From NCBI RefSeq assembly GCF_014490725.1, contig NZ_JACOQL010000002.1, forward strand, positions 310,001 through 374,000: a stretch of DNA of 64,000 nucleotides, read 5' to 3'. The DNA is from Paracoccus amoyensis. GTDB lineage: Bacteria; Pseudomonadota; Alphaproteobacteria; Rhodobacterales; Rhodobacteraceae. Below are positions 46,503-55,830 of this stretch, one piece after another. The position numbers and the translations under genes were made by a program. The notes beneath the pieces are model-generated. The model was not told the DNA's origin. It did no database searches and worked only from the letters and a program-made list of their open reading frames with translations. The number at the start of each line of letters is the position of its first letter. The stretch's first letter is position 1.

Positions 46503-46742
46503 TGTAACCTCACATAAGCGCTGTTTCAGCAGCATCATTTTGTTGTGGTTCTTTCCTCTGAAACGCTAACTCCGCGACGTGGTTCCTGCAAGTAACAAAA
46601 AGTGACAGTTTGAGGCATGTAAGCGGTAAGTCTTTTTGATCACGGCAAGTATGGTCTGTGTCCAAAAGACACGCCGCGCACCATCGCAGAGCCCGTAGCA
46701 TTGGATTCATCTCACCACGGCCCGCGCGAACGTTAACCCATC

Positions 46743-47252
46743 CTACCCCATCCCATTCCGCTCTTTCATCAGCGCCATCAACGCCTTTCGTCCTTCCACC
46801 GACATGCCCCGCTTCCCGGCCATCGGCACGCCGTCCTGATCCTCAAGCGAACTCGACCCAAGCATCGCGTCATATGCGCGCTGTATGTCGCCGAACTCCG
46901 GGCGTTGGCCCTCAAACCCCTGATCCTCGCGGCGTTTCAGGTAATCCATCGTCTCGGCCCCTCGGATCAGCCCGGCCAGACGCGCATGGACCCAGACCGA
47001 CAGAACCCGGTTCACGCGCGGCTGCCAATCCGGGCCCATGCTGCGAAAGAAGCGGACGATCTCATCATCCAGGCGGATCGTGACGCGCGTCTTTTTCGCG
47101 GCGCCCTTGTCCTGCGCAATCTCGTGCCACTCATCCGGGATGCGCATCTGGGTCATCACCGTCTGGTGCAGGTCCCATTCCAGCATCCGCATGGCATCGG
47201 CCATGTAGTGATAATTCATCCGCCGTGTCGCATCGGCCTTGCTGCCTGCCAT
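46743..47252 (-). CDS. BrnA-like antitoxin family protein, no partner toxin
   Basis: A 169-residue protein with a BrnA-type ribbon-helix-helix region (TRVTIRLDDEIVRFFRSMG, then RVNRVLSVWVHARL) at about residues 56-95. It also has an N-terminal segment (MNYHYMADAMRMLEWDLHQT) and a C-terminal tail. BrnA normally pairs with the BrnT toxin upstream; none is present. Its ribosome-binding site lies in the 3' arm of a strong hairpin at 47259-47299. It may be an autonomous DNA-binding regulator. Family assignment is moderate. Confidence 0.65.
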   Translation of the reverse strand: MAGSKADATRRMNYHYMADAMRMLEWDLHQTVMTQMRIPDEWHEIAQDKGAAKKTRVTIRLDDEIVRFFRSMGPDWQPRVNRVLSVWVHARLAGLIRGAETMDYLKRREDQGFEGQRPEFGDIQRAYDAMLGSSSLEDQDGVPMAGKRGMSVEGRKALMALMKERNGMG

Positions 47253-47258
47253 ACGAAA

Positions 47259-47299
47259 AACCCCTTTGCCGCCCGCAGTCAGGCTGTCGCAAAGGGGTT
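47259..47299 (-). terminator. Hairpin/terminator after msrA that covers the BrnA ribosome-binding site
   Basis: AACCCCTTTGC (47299-47289 on the minus strand) pairs perfectly over 11 bases with GCAAAGGGGTT (47269-47259) around a 19-base loop and is followed by TTT and CGT, then the BrnA ATG at 47252. Stem plus T-run looks like the terminator of the msrB-msrA unit. The same 3' arm supplies AAAGGGG, the only good Shine-Dalgarno for the BrnA-like gene. Confidence 0.7.
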
Positions 47300-47375
47300 A
47301 ATCGTCGCTTAACCAATCGCGCGATTCGCGGTGCACCGGTTGTGTACGCCCTGTGCACGCGTGGTGGACGAGGTG

Positions 47376-47885
47376 CTACACCGCCACGTCGCGTTTCGGC
47401 AGCACCCAATTCGGGCGCGGGAAGTGGCAGGTGTAACCGTTCGGGAACCGCTCAAGATAATCCTGATGCTCTGGTTCCGCCTGCCAGAAATCGCCGACGG
47501 GTTCCAACTCGGTGACGACGCGACCCGGCCAGATGCCCGAGGCGTTGACATCGGCAATCGTGTCCTGGGCGACGGCCTTCTGGTCTGCATCGACGTAATA
47601 GATGGCCGAACGATAGCTGGCTCCCATGTCGTTGCCCTGCCGGTTGCGTGTGGTCGGATCGTGGATCTGGAAAAAGAACTCCAGCAGTTTCCGATAGCTG
47701 ATGATCGACGGATCATAGGTGATTTCAATGGCTTCGGCATGGTTGCCATGGTCGCGATAGGTCGCATTCGGATGGCTGTCGTCACCACTGTAACCGACCC
47801 GTGTCGAGATCACGCCGGGCAAGCGCCGGATCAAATCCTGCATGCCCCAAAAGCATCCGCCGGCAAGAACTGCACGTTGGCTCAT
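47376..47885 (-). CDS. msrA: Peptide methionine sulfoxide reductase A
   Basis: A 169-residue enzyme repairing the S-epimer of methionine sulfoxide. The active site [11 protein letters not shown] is near residue 9, and [29 protein letters not shown] and QSAIYY-like YRSAIYY follow. ATG 47885 with GGAG at about 7 bases is preferred to an in-frame start at 47954 inside msrB. It lies just after the msrB stop, so both are one operon. It has no signal peptide and acts in the cytoplasm. Confidence 0.95.
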   Translation of the reverse strand: MSQRAVLAGGCFWGMQDLIRRLPGVISTRVGYSGDDSHPNATYRDHGNHAEAIEITYDPSIISYRKLLEFFFQIHDPTTRNRQGNDMGASYRSAIYYVDADQKAVAQDTIADVNASGIWPGRVVTELEPVGDFWQAEPEHQDYLERFPNGYTCHFPRPNWVLPKRDVAV

Positions 47886-47886
47886 C

Positions 47887-48327
47887 TTATGCTCCCTCGA
47901 CTTGATCAAGATAGGCGCCGTAGCCCTGGGCCTCCATCTGGTTTGCCGGGACAAAGCGCAAAGAAGCCGAATTGATGCAATATCTCAGACCGCCAGCATC
48001 AGCCGGCCCGTCATTGAAGACATGGCCCAGATGGCTGTCGCCATGTTTTGAGCGAACTTCGGTTCGGATCATGCCATGTGATACGTCACGATGTTCGGTC
48101 ACATTGCTATCAATCGGTTTGGTAAAGGCTGGCCAGCCGCAGCCGGAATTATACTTGTCCGCGGACGCAAAAAGCGGTTCGCCCGATACGATATCGACAT
48201 AGATTCCCGGTTCGAAATGATGATCGTATTCGCCGGTAAAGGCGCGCTCGGTGCCGCTTTCCTGCGTCACGCGATACTGCTCGGGCGTCAGATTGGCGAC
48301 GGCGTCCTGCGATTTGGTATAGGCCAT
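47887..48327 (-). CDS. msrB: Peptide methionine sulfoxide reductase B
   Basis: A 146-residue reductase for the R-epimer of methionine sulfoxide. Signatures are [29 protein letters not shown] and the catalytic cysteine in [14 protein letters not shown]. The zinc-binding CxxC pairs of the enterobacterial enzyme are absent, as in the zinc-free MsrB class. It is the first gene of the msrB-msrA operon. Confidence 0.95.
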   Translation of the reverse strand: MAYTKSQDAVANLTPEQYRVTQESGTERAFTGEYDHHFEPGIYVDIVSGEPLFASADKYNSGCGWPAFTKPIDSNVTEHRDVSHGMIRTEVRSKHGDSHLGHVFNDGPADAGGLRYCINSASLRFVPANQMEAQGYGAYLDQVEGA

Positions 48328-48390
48328 GATTTTCTCCGCTTATGGGAACTTCAGGGCAGTATATGGGGTCGCGGACGCGTCGTGCAAAGG

Positions 48391-49356
48391 TCAAAGATGC
48401 GCCAGGCGATCCTTGGCTGCGGCATATTCTGCCGCCAACTGATCGATGCGGGTGGCGGCCGGAACGACGTCCTTCACCGCGCCGATCCCCTGGCCAGAGC
48501 CCCAGATCGTGCTCCAGGCCTTGGGCTTGCTGTCACCGCCGAAATTCATGCTGCTGGCGTCAGCGGTTTCAAGATTGGCGGGGTCCATTCCGGCATTGCG
48601 GATGGATGGCGCAAGGTAATTCCCTGATACGCCCGTGAACAGGGACGACGTCACGATATCCATCGCACCGGACTGCACGATCATCTGTTTGTATTCCTGC
48701 GGTGCGTGCGCCTCGGTCGTGGCGATGAAGGGGCTGCCGATATAGGCCAGATCCGCGCCCATGGCTTGCGCGGCCAGCACCGCGCCGCCGGTCGCGATCG
48801 CGCCAGACAGCAGCAATGGCCCGTCAAACCATTCGCGGATTTCCTGAACCAACGCAAAGGGTGATAGCGGCCCTGCATGGCCGCCCGCACCTGCCGCAAC
48901 CGCGATCAGGCCGTCGGCGCCTTTTTCGACGGCTTTTTTGGCAAAGACATTGTTGATGATGTCATGCAGCGCGATGCCGCCACAATCATGGGCTGCGGCA
49001 TTCACCTCGGTCCGTGCGCCAAGCGAGGTGATCCAGATCGGCACCTTGTAGCGGTGGCAGATCTCGATATCCCGTTCCAACCGGGCATTGCTGCGGTGAA
49101 CGATCTGGTTGACGGCGAAGGGGGCGGCGGGATGGTCGGGATTGGACTGGTTATGACGGTCCAGTTCCTCGTTGATGCGGGTCAGCCAGGCTTCCAGCTG
49201 GATGGGGTCACCATCCTTTTCGCGGGCATTCAGCGCCGGAAAACTGCCGACGATCCCGGCCTTGCATTGCGCGATCACCAGATCCGGGCCGGACACGATG
49301 AACATGGGCGATGCTACAACGGGGATACGCAGGTTTTGCAGAATTGGCGGCAGCAT
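48391..49356 (-). CDS. Nitronate monooxygenase-like FMN oxidoreductase
   Basis: A 321-residue TIM-barrel flavoenzyme of the NPD/nitronate monooxygenase family. PVVASPMFIVSGPDLVIAQC starts the barrel, and GADGLIAVAAGAGGHAG and LLSGAIATGGAVLAAQAMGAD form the phosphate-binding loops for FMN. It would oxidise nitronates or related compounds. A GGGAGGG run precedes the ATG. It stands between msr genes and the MNIO operon, all on the minus strand, with no sign of sharing a message. Confidence 0.88.
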   Translation of the reverse strand: MLPPILQNLRIPVVASPMFIVSGPDLVIAQCKAGIVGSFPALNAREKDGDPIQLEAWLTRINEELDRHNQSNPDHPAAPFAVNQIVHRSNARLERDIEICHRYKVPIWITSLGARTEVNAAAHDCGGIALHDIINNVFAKKAVEKGADGLIAVAAGAGGHAGPLSPFALVQEIREWFDGPLLLSGAIATGGAVLAAQAMGADLAYIGSPFIATTEAHAPQEYKQMIVQSGAMDIVTSSLFTGVSGNYLAPSIRNAGMDPANLETADASSMNFGGDSKPKAWSTIWGSGQGIGAVKDVVPAATRIDQLAAEYAAAKDRLAHL

Positions 49357-49417
49357 GATGGTCCCTCCCTTGACGCTTTCAGCGCGACTATGTGGGGCGG
49401 ACCATGCGGGGGCAAGT

Positions 49418-49450
49418 ATGACGCGGGGGCACAGCGGTCCCCCGCGTCAT
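49418..49450 (-). terminator. Strong hairpin at the end of the MNIO operon
   Basis: ATGACGCGGGGG (49418-49429) and CCCCCGCGTCAT (49439-49450) are perfect 12-base complements with a 9-base loop, 21 bases after the stop of the MNIO gene. No U-tract follows on the minus strand, but the stem strength makes a transcript end likely. Confidence 0.6.
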
Positions 49451-49470
49451 AGATCCGGATATTCTGCCGG

Positions 49471-50927
49471 TCAGCTTGCGGCGGGTGTGTGGGTGAAATC
49501 GGCGACGGTGAAGCCATCGGGCAGCAATTCGATTTCCCATGGCGGGTTGTCTGGCAGATCGCGGGGCAGTTGGGCGGCCGCAAGTCCCTCGAACAACGTG
49601 GTCGGATCGCCGGGAAAGCGGACCAGTTGCGCCTTGCTTTGGCGGACGATGTTCAGGAATGCCAGATCATAATCCATCAAAGCCAGAAGCCACGGGTCCA
49701 ATTCGCCTTGGGATATGACAAAATCCGCAAAGCTTTGCGCCTCTAATGGCGTGAACAGACGTGGATCATGTGCGGTGTGAAACCGTGACAAAAGGGTTTC
49801 GGCCCCGTCGCCATCGCGCAACAACAGATAGCGCAGCGACCGCGGCATGGCCCGCACCAGCATCGAACCGCGAAAACTGCGCGCCAAGCGCGCGTAAAGC
49901 CGCAGGGCTGCGGTATCCTCGGGCCAATCATGCTGGGTGGGGTCATCCTGCCAGACGGCCCGTGTCGCGCCTTCCTCCCATGCGGCGGTTGGCGGTGCGG
50001 GTTTGCCGACAATCGGACCCGGTGGCAATCGATGGGGCGGCGCGTCCGAGCGGCTGACGCCCGCCCGTTCCCAAATCTCGCGCAGCGCATCGACTGTGCG
50101 GTCCAGTTCTTCGGGCGGCAAGCGTTCCAGAAAGGTGTCGTAAATCTCGAAATTCAGGGCGCCCAGATTGGGCAGGCTTTGCACCACCTCTTGCGAAAAC
50201 GCGGCAAGATCGTCCGGCATTTTGCCGGAATGGCTGTCCAGCCAATAGCCGTCCATCTCCTGACCGCCCGCCAGATGAATTTCCCAGACCCGATCCAGCG
50301 GGATCTGTGCCAGAAAATCACGCATCGGGATGCGGCCGTTCTTTTCGTTCAGTAGATATTGTGCAGGTCCAGCAAAATCCCGCAGCCGGTTTCCTCGCAG
50401 ATCCGGGCGACAAATTCGCCGTCCTGCATCTCGAAACCCTTTCGGGCGAAATAAGCGACGCCGGTTTCAATGGCGACGGGGCGGTTCATCCCCTTGGCGA
50501 ATGCGCGGATGTTTTCGGATGCGATGCGGACGCCTTCATCCGTTTGCAACGGCGGCAGCAGAAAACCCGCAGCCTTGTGGGGTGTGCCCGCGATGGACAA
50601 ATGTTCGCTGACCCAAGGGCTGTTCAGCCGGTCCGCGATACTGCGCAACAGATTTATCTGTGCCGGATGTGGCCTGCGTGTGCCGCCGATCGGCATGCCG
50701 ACCGAATGCACCAGTTTGCGTTGCGGGAATGCGGCAAACATGTCGATTGCCGGCGTGAATTCGAAATACGGCCCCTCGAATGGGTCATCGGCAAGCCAAA
50801 GGGTTTGCGGCTCGATTTCCAACACGTCCAACGCATCGGGTCGGCGCTGCAAAAAAGGTTTCAGCGCCGACGAGAAAATCATGCCGATTCCAAGCTTTGG
50901 TGCCTGGAACGCGGCGCTATCGTCCAA
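49471..50927 (-). pseudogene. DUF692 (MNIO) multinuclear iron oxygenase with extra C-terminal domain, frameshifted
   Basis: Two frames make up one DUF692 protein of about 480 residues. The first (TTG start 50927, 192 residues) has KLGIGMIFSSAL, KLVHSVGMPIGG, VSEHLS, PVAIETGVAYF and ends GILLDLHNIY. The second (from about 50350; ATG 50325 is its first) continues WEIHLAGGQEMDGYWLDSHS and NFEIYDTFLERL. The metal-ligand blocks of MbnB/TglH/HvfB enzymes are therefore split between the frames. Adding one C at TACTG near 50352 restores NIYLNEKNGRIPMRDF. After the barrel come about 190 residues (LYARLARSFRGSMLVR, PWLLALMDYDLAFLN) that may be a fused partner domain like HvfC/DUF2063. The start overlaps the upstream Cys-rich gene by 11 bases. 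Confidence 0.7.
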
Positions 50928-51342
50928 TGGTCATGACCCTTTCCTGAAGGTTCATCTTGGCATCCAGCACCAGTATCCGTTCAAGATTGAAACGCATGTC
51001 ACAGCCGGTGGCGCAGGCTGTATGTCCGGTCAATTCCGCAATCTTGTCGATCGCTGCAAAGACATTCTCGATATTGCTTGCGGCCTCGGGGTTCAGCGAA
51101 ACGGTGACGTCGTCGCGCCTTGCCAGTTTGCTTGCGCCGCGTGATGCGAATGAAATTTCGCTGATGTTCCGATCAAAATAGAAGTCACGCTGCAATTCGA
51201 ACAGGATGTCATGGCCGGAACAACAGGCCTGACAACCCAGATGGTCCAAAACGCTGCCGAGTGCCTTTTTCAGACTGCCAATGTCAGAAGCGACACTTGC
51301 CGGCAGCGACACGCGCACCGGATTGGTCGTCATGGCTTTCAT
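50917..51342 (-). CDS. Cys-rich two-repeat protein, possible MNIO substrate
   Basis: A 141-residue protein with no family I can name. It is an internal duplication offset by 70 residues: residues about 9-57 (VRVSLPASVASDIGSL, then HLGCQACCSGHDILFELQR) align without gaps to 79-127 (VTVSLNPEAASNIENV, then LTGHTACATGCDMRFNLER). Each copy carries a Gly-Cys/His-rich turn; Cys37 faces His107 and His44 faces Cys114, so the residues are swapped between copies. The start at 51342 has GAGG 6 bases upstream; an in-frame ATG at 51354 precedes that site. The next gene is a DUF692 enzyme overlapping by 11 bases. MNIO enzymes modify Cys-containing peptides or handle metals, so this protein is a likely partner. 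Confidence 0.65.
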   Translation of the reverse strand: MKAMTTNPVRVSLPASVASDIGSLKKALGSVLDHLGCQACCSGHDILFELQRDFYFDRNISEISFASRGASKLARRDDVTVSLNPEAASNIENVFAAIDKIAELTGHTACATGCDMRFNLERILVLDAKMNLQERVMTIGR

Positions 51343-51450
51343 AATAAACCTCATTCAATAAAAATGATTCGCGCCCAATACGCGATAAGAATGTTACTTC
51401 AATTTCGGCATTTTTGAAATAAACAGTTTAGATTGCTTTGTGGTGGATAT

Positions 51451-51480
51451 GAAACAGCCCCGGACAATGCCGGGGCTGTT
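51451..51480 (-). terminator. Terminator after clpB
   Basis: A perfect 11-pair stem (AACAGCCCCGG at 51453-51463 with CCGGGGCTGTT at 51470-51480, 6-base loop) sits 18 bases after the clpB stop. A short T-run follows on the minus strand. Confidence 0.8.
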
Positions 51481-51498
51481 CGAGGGTGCAGGCGCCTG

Positions 51499-54138
51499 TC
51501 AGTGCAGCTTGCCTGGCTTTGGCCCTTCGCCGACCGCGCCCAGCTTGTGACCGGCGGTGCCGACATGGTTGCCGACCAGCAGACCTTGGTCATTGGCGCT
51601 GACCTTGACGGTCTGACCATCAAGCACTTCGCCTGACAGCAGCATTTCCGACAGCGGGTCTTGCAAGGCGCGCTGGATCACGCGTTTCAGCGGGCGGGCG
51701 CCATAGACCGGATCATAGCCTTCGTCAGCCAGCCACTTGATCGCCTTTTCGTCCAGATCCAGCGTGATCTTGCGGTTGGCAAGGCGGGCTTCCAGCAGGA
51801 ACAGCTGGATGCGCACGATGCCATCCATGTTTTCACGCGTCAGGCGGCGGAAGATGATGATTTCGTCGAGGCGGTTCAGAAATTCAGGGCGGAAATGGGC
51901 CCGCACCGCGTCCATCACATCCTTGCGTGCCTGGGAACTGTCGGCATCATCCGGCAGCGTCGACAGCGCATGACTGCCAAGGTTCGACGTCAGAACGATC
52001 AGCGTGTTCTTGAAATCGACCTTGCGGCCCTGACCATCGGTCAGCTGCCCGTCGTCCAGAACCTGCAGCAGCACGTTGAACACGTCCGGGTGGGCCTTTT
52101 CGACCTCATCGAACAGGATCACCGAATACGGCCGCCGCCGCACGGCCTCGGTCAGCGCGCCGCCTTCGTCATAGCCCACATAGCCTGGCGGAGCGCCGAT
52201 CAGACGCGCGACCGAGTGTTTTTCCATGAATTCGGACATGTCGATTCGGATCATGGCGTTCTGATCGTCGAACATGTATTCGGCCATGGCCTTGGTCAGT
52301 TCGGTCTTGCCGACGCCGGTCGGTCCCAGGAACAGGAAACTGCCAAGCGGGCGGTTTTCATCGTTCAGACCTGCACGCGCACGACGGACCGAGCGTGAAA
52401 TGGCGGTCACCGCCTCATTCTGGCCGATCACGCGCTTGCCAAGGATTTCTTCCATCTTCAGCAGCTTTTCACGTTCCCCTTCCAGCATCCGGCTGGTGGG
52501 AATGCCGGTCCAGCGCTCGACCACCTCGGCGATCTGTTCAGGGCCGACGGCCTCTTCAACCATGACGCCATCTTTGCCGTCGGTGTCGTCAGCTTCGGAC
52601 AGTTTTTTCTCCAGACCGGGAATGACACCGTAGGACAGCTCACCCGCGCGGGCCAGATTGCCCTCGCGTTTGGCCTGATCCAGTTCGGCGCGGGCCTTGT
52701 CCAACTGCTCTTTCAGGTTGCGCGAACCTTCCAGCTTGTCGCGTTCAGCCTGCCAGCGGGCGGTCATTGCGCTGGCTTTGTCGGTCAGATCGGCAAGTTC
52801 CTTTTCCAGCCTTTCAAGCCGGTCCTTGCTGGCGGCATCATCTTCTTTCTTCAGTGCCTCGGCCTCGATCTGCATTTGCAGGATCTGGCGATCCAGCGCG
52901 TCCAGCTCTTCGGGCTTGCTGTCCACTTCCATGCGCAGGCGGCTGGCGGCCTCATCGACAAGGTCGATCGCTTTATCAGGCAGGAAGCGGTCGGTGATAT
53001 AGCGGTTGGACAGTTCGGCAGCAGCGACCAATGCCGCATCGCTGATGCGCACACCATGGTGCAGTTCGTATTTTTCCTTGATGCCGCGCAGAATGCTGAT
53101 GGTATCTTCAACCGTCGGCTGTTCGACCATGACCGGCTGGAAGCGACGGGCAAGTGCCGCGTCTTTCTCAATATACTTGCGATATTCGTCCAGCGTGGTC
53201 GCGCCAACGCAATGCAGTTCGCCCCGGGCAAGCGCGGGCTTGATCAGGTTCGCCGCATCCATGGCGCCATCGGTCTTTCCGGCCCCGACAAGCGTGTGCA
53301 ACTCATCAATGAACAGGATGATTTCGCCGTTGGCGCCTTCGACCTCTTTCAGGATCGACTTCAGACGTTCTTCAAATTCGCCGCGATATTTCGCGCCTGC
53401 GATCAGCGCGCCCATGTCCAGCGCCATCAATTTCTTGTCGCGCAGGCTTTCGGGAACATCGCCATTGACGATGCGAAGGGCCAGACCTTCGGCGATGGCG
53501 GTCTTGCCCACGCCGGGTTCCCCGATCAGAACCGGGTTGTTCTTGGTGCGGCGCGACAAAACCTGCATCGCGCGGCGAATTTCTTCGTCACGGCCGATGA
53601 TCGGATCGATCTTGCCTTCACGGGCGGCGGCAGTCAGATCGCGGGCATATTTTTCCAGCGCTTCATAGCTGTCTTCGGCACTGGCGGAATCGGCTGTGCG
53701 GCCTTTGCGGATGTCATTGATCGCAGTATTCAGATTCTGGGCGTTGATGCCCCCGGCGGCCAGGGAATCCTTGGCATTCGTATTGGCCACCGCCAACGCG
53801 GTCAGCATACGCTCGGCGGGAACAAAGCTGTCACCGGCTTTCTTGGCCATCTGCTCGGCTTCGTCCAGCACGCGAACCAGCGAGGGGTCAATATAGACCT
53901 GCCCGTTGCCACCGCTGACCTTGGGCAGCTTGGCGACGGCTTGATCCACGGATTCCTTGATGCGCCTTGCGTCACCGCCGGCGCGGGTGATCAGGTTGGC
54001 CGCAAGCCCCTGATCGTCGTCCATCAGGGCTTTCAATAAGTGCTCGGGGACAACGCGCTGATTTTCTTCACGAATTGCAATGGTTTGGGCCGCTTGGATG
54101 AAACCGCGCGACCGCTCGGTGAACTTTTCCATGTTCAT
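51499..54138 (-). CDS. clpB: ClpB disaggregase chaperone
   Basis: An 879-residue AAA+ disaggregase that works with DnaK to resolve protein aggregates. Clp N-domain ([20 protein letters not shown]), first Walker [17 protein letters not shown], a long coiled-coil middle domain (about residues 400-540, [16 protein letters not shown], then [13 protein letters not shown]), and second Walker [20 protein letters not shown] are all in order. GGAGAG precedes the ATG by 7 bases. A sigma-32 promoter lies about 80 bases upstream, so it is heat-shock induced. Confidence 0.97.
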   Translation of the reverse strand: MNMEKFTERSRGFIQAAQTIAIREENQRVVPEHLLKALMDDDQGLAANLITRAGGDARRIKESVDQAVAKLPKVSGGNGQVYIDPSLVRVLDEAEQMAKKAGDSFVPAERMLTALAVANTNAKDSLAAGGINAQNLNTAINDIRKGRTADSASAEDSYEALEKYARDLTAAAREGKIDPIIGRDEEIRRAMQVLSRRTKNNPVLIGEPGVGKTAIAEGLALRIVNGDVPESLRDKKLMALDMGALIAGAKYRGEFEERLKSILKEVEGANGEIILFIDELHTLVGAGKTDGAMDAANLIKPALARGELHCVGATTLDEYRKYIEKDAALARRFQPVMVEQPTVEDTISILRGIKEKYELHHGVRISDAALVAAAELSNRYITDRFLPDKAIDLVDEAASRLRMEVDSKPEELDALDRQILQMQIEAEALKKEDDAASKDRLERLEKELADLTDKASAMTARWQAERDKLEGSRNLKEQLDKARAELDQAKREGNLARAGELSYGVIPGLEKKLSEADDTDGKDGVMVEEAVGPEQIAEVVERWTGIPTSRMLEGEREKLLKMEEILGKRVIGQNEAVTAISRSVRRARAGLNDENRPLGSFLFLGPTGVGKTELTKAMAEYMFDDQNAMIRIDMSEFMEKHSVARLIGAPPGYVGYDEGGALTEAVRRRPYSVILFDEVEKAHPDVFNVLLQVLDDGQLTDGQGRKVDFKNTLIVLTSNLGSHALSTLPDDADSSQARKDVMDAVRAHFRPEFLNRLDEIIIFRRLTRENMDGIVRIQLFLLEARLANRKITLDLDEKAIKWLADEGYDPVYGARPLKRVIQRALQDPLSEMLLSGEVLDGQTVKVSANDQGLLVGNHVGTAGHKLGAVGEGPKPGKLH

Positions 54139-54215
54139 CGGTAATCTCTCCTTTAACTAGCACCCACGGATAAAACGCCCATAAGGCACGTTCCGGTTGC
54201 AGGTCCGTTTTGTCC

Positions 54216-54243
54216 AGATGGTATTTTCTTTGCGACTTTCAAG
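54216..54243 (-). promoter_or_regulatory. Sigma-32 heat-shock promoter of clpB
   Basis: On the minus strand CTTGAAA (54243-54237) is followed after 14 bases by ACCATCT (54222-54216), a close match to the RpoH consensus CTTGAAA-N14-CCCATNT. It directs clpB and overlaps the region just upstream of the divergent pyrF. Confidence 0.8.
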
Positions 54244-54295
54244 CGCGATGTGCTTGTGCCATAACGCCGCGATCTTGCAGAAAATGGGGGTGAAG

Positions 54296-54988
54296 ATGGA
54301 CGACCGGCTGATTGTGGCGCTGGACGTGCCAAATGCACTGGCGGGCCTGAATCTGGTCGAAAAGCTGGGTGACAGTGTCGGCTTCTACAAGATCGGGCTT
54401 GGGATGCTGACGGGCGGCGGTCTGGCGCTGGCCAATGAGCTGAAACAGGAACATGGCAAGCGCATTTTTCTGGACATGAAGCTGTTCGACATTGGCGCCA
54501 CGGTCGAGGCTGCGGTGCGTGGTCTGGCCCAGTTCGATCTGGATTTTCTTACGGTTCATGGCGATCCCCATGTCGTTCGGGCCGCCAAAGAGGGTGCTGC
54601 GGGCAGCGGCCTGAAAATTCTGGGTGTAACCATTCTGACATCATTGGATCGGGCCGATCTGGATCAGGCGATGATCAAACCCGGCGATCTGTCCGAGATT
54701 GTGACGACCCGTGCCGCCCGCGCATTCGATGCCGGGGCCGATGGCGTCATCGCCAGCCCCCGCGAAGCCGCGCTGATCCGCGCCTTGCCCGAGGCGACGG
54801 GGCGCTTGATCATCACCCCCGGCGTGCGCCCTGCGGGCAGCGAGGCGGGCGACCAAAAGCGGATAGAGACACCCGCGACCGCCATTGCCAATGGCGCGGA
54901 TCATATTGTCGTGGGGCGCCCGATCTGGCAGGCAGCCGATCCGCGTCAGGCGGCAGAAGGTATTCTGGCCCAACTGCCGGCCCACTGA
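54296..54988 (+). CDS. pyrF: Orotidine 5'-phosphate decarboxylase
   Basis: A 230-residue TIM-barrel enzyme making UMP from OMP. RLIVALDVPNALAG begins the barrel; the catalytic FLDMKLFDIGATVEAAV contains the Lys-x-x-Asp array; TPGVRPAGSEAGDQKR and NGADHIVVGRPIW close the phosphate site. ATG 54296 (MDDRLIV) is preferred; ATG at 54284 and a more distant start at 54197 are less likely. It is divergent from clpB. No other pyr gene is adjacent, although carB lies about 9 kb away. Confidence 0.94.
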   Translation: MDDRLIVALDVPNALAGLNLVEKLGDSVGFYKIGLGMLTGGGLALANELKQEHGKRIFLDMKLFDIGATVEAAVRGLAQFDLDFLTVHGDPHVVRAAKEGAAGSGLKILGVTILTSLDRADLDQAMIKPGDLSEIVTTRAARAFDAGADGVIASPREAALIRALPEATGRLIITPGVRPAGSEAGDQKRIETPATAIANGADHIVVGRPIWQAADPRQAAEGILAQLPAH

Positions 54989-55098
54989 TCTTGGCAGCTA
55001 GCAATAAATAAAGGGAGGTCGCCCGGATAATTTGTCTGCACCATTGACCCGCCCTTTAGCCCGCTTCATTGTAGAGAACGAAAAATTGGGGGCGGATC

Positions 55099-55830
55099 AT
55101 GCCGGATGATCAGGGCATTACACAAAAGTCGCATAACGATCTGGTGTTGTCCTTCCTTGCCGTTCGCCGCGCCATCGGGGTGCTTGGCTTTTTCCTGCCG
55201 TTTGCGCTGATCGTGTATGGCATCGCTGCGGCAGAGATTCCGGCCAGTCTTTCAGCTGCCTATTACACCCCGATGAGAGAGGTGTTTGTTGGCGCGATGA
55301 TTGCGCAGGCCGTCTTTCTATACAGCTATGAAGGTTTTCGCCCCGAAGCGGGAGATATGATTTCCGACCGCGCGACCGCGCAAATTGCCGCGCTTTGCGC
55401 GGCGCTTGTGGCCCTGGCCCCGACGGCACCGGAAAATGCCCTGTCGGCCGATCCTGCGCTTTTGCTGCAGCAATGCACGTTGTTGCAATGTGTCCTGGGC
55501 GCGGAAGCTGCGTCATTGCTGCATATTCTGGCGGCATTCGGCTTTTTCGCCGCGCTGGCCGTCTATTGTCTGATCCTTTTCGTAAAAGGAGAGGTGGATG
55601 GTGAGGAAAAGCGGGCCTCCAACAGGATATATCGGATTTGTGGCTGGCTGATCGTCGTCAGCATCGGTTTGGCGGGGCTGATCATCGTCACTGGCGGCGA
55701 TGAATATCTGGCGGCGCTGAACCCGGTTTTCTGGCTGGAAACCATCGCCTGTTTCGCCTTTGCGACCAGTTGGGCGGTAAAAGGCGATGCGATGCGCCCC
55801 CTGGTGCGTGGCGTCGCTGCGTTTCGCTAA
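55099..55830 (+). CDS. Conserved hypothetical membrane protein
   Basis: A 243-residue protein with about six to seven hydrophobic segments: AIGVLGFFLPFALIVYGIA, EVFVGAMIAQAVFLYSY, QIAALCAALVALAPT, LLHILAAFGFFAALAVYCLI, WLIVVSIGLAGLIIVTGG and FWLETIACFAFATSWAV. I recognise no family or catalytic motif; some similarity in layout to DUF998-type proteins is possible. A short GGGG run precedes the ATG. Its stop interlocks with that of the convergent NUDIX gene (CTAA, 55827-55830). Confidence 0.7.
   Translation: MPDDQGITQKSHNDLVLSFLAVRRAIGVLGFFLPFALIVYGIAAAEIPASLSAAYYTPMREVFVGAMIAQAVFLYSYEGFRPEAGDMISDRATAQIAALCAALVALAPTAPENALSADPALLLQQCTLLQCVLGAEAASLLHILAAFGFFAALAVYCLILFVKGEVDGEEKRASNRIYRICGWLIVVSIGLAGLIIVTGGDEYLAALNPVFWLETIACFAFATSWAVKGDAMRPLVRGVAAFR

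Noticed and set aside
50349..50927. The N-terminal DUF692 frame considered as a complete small protein
   Set aside because: It stops inside the barrel right after DLHNIY, and the missing family blocks continue in the next frame.
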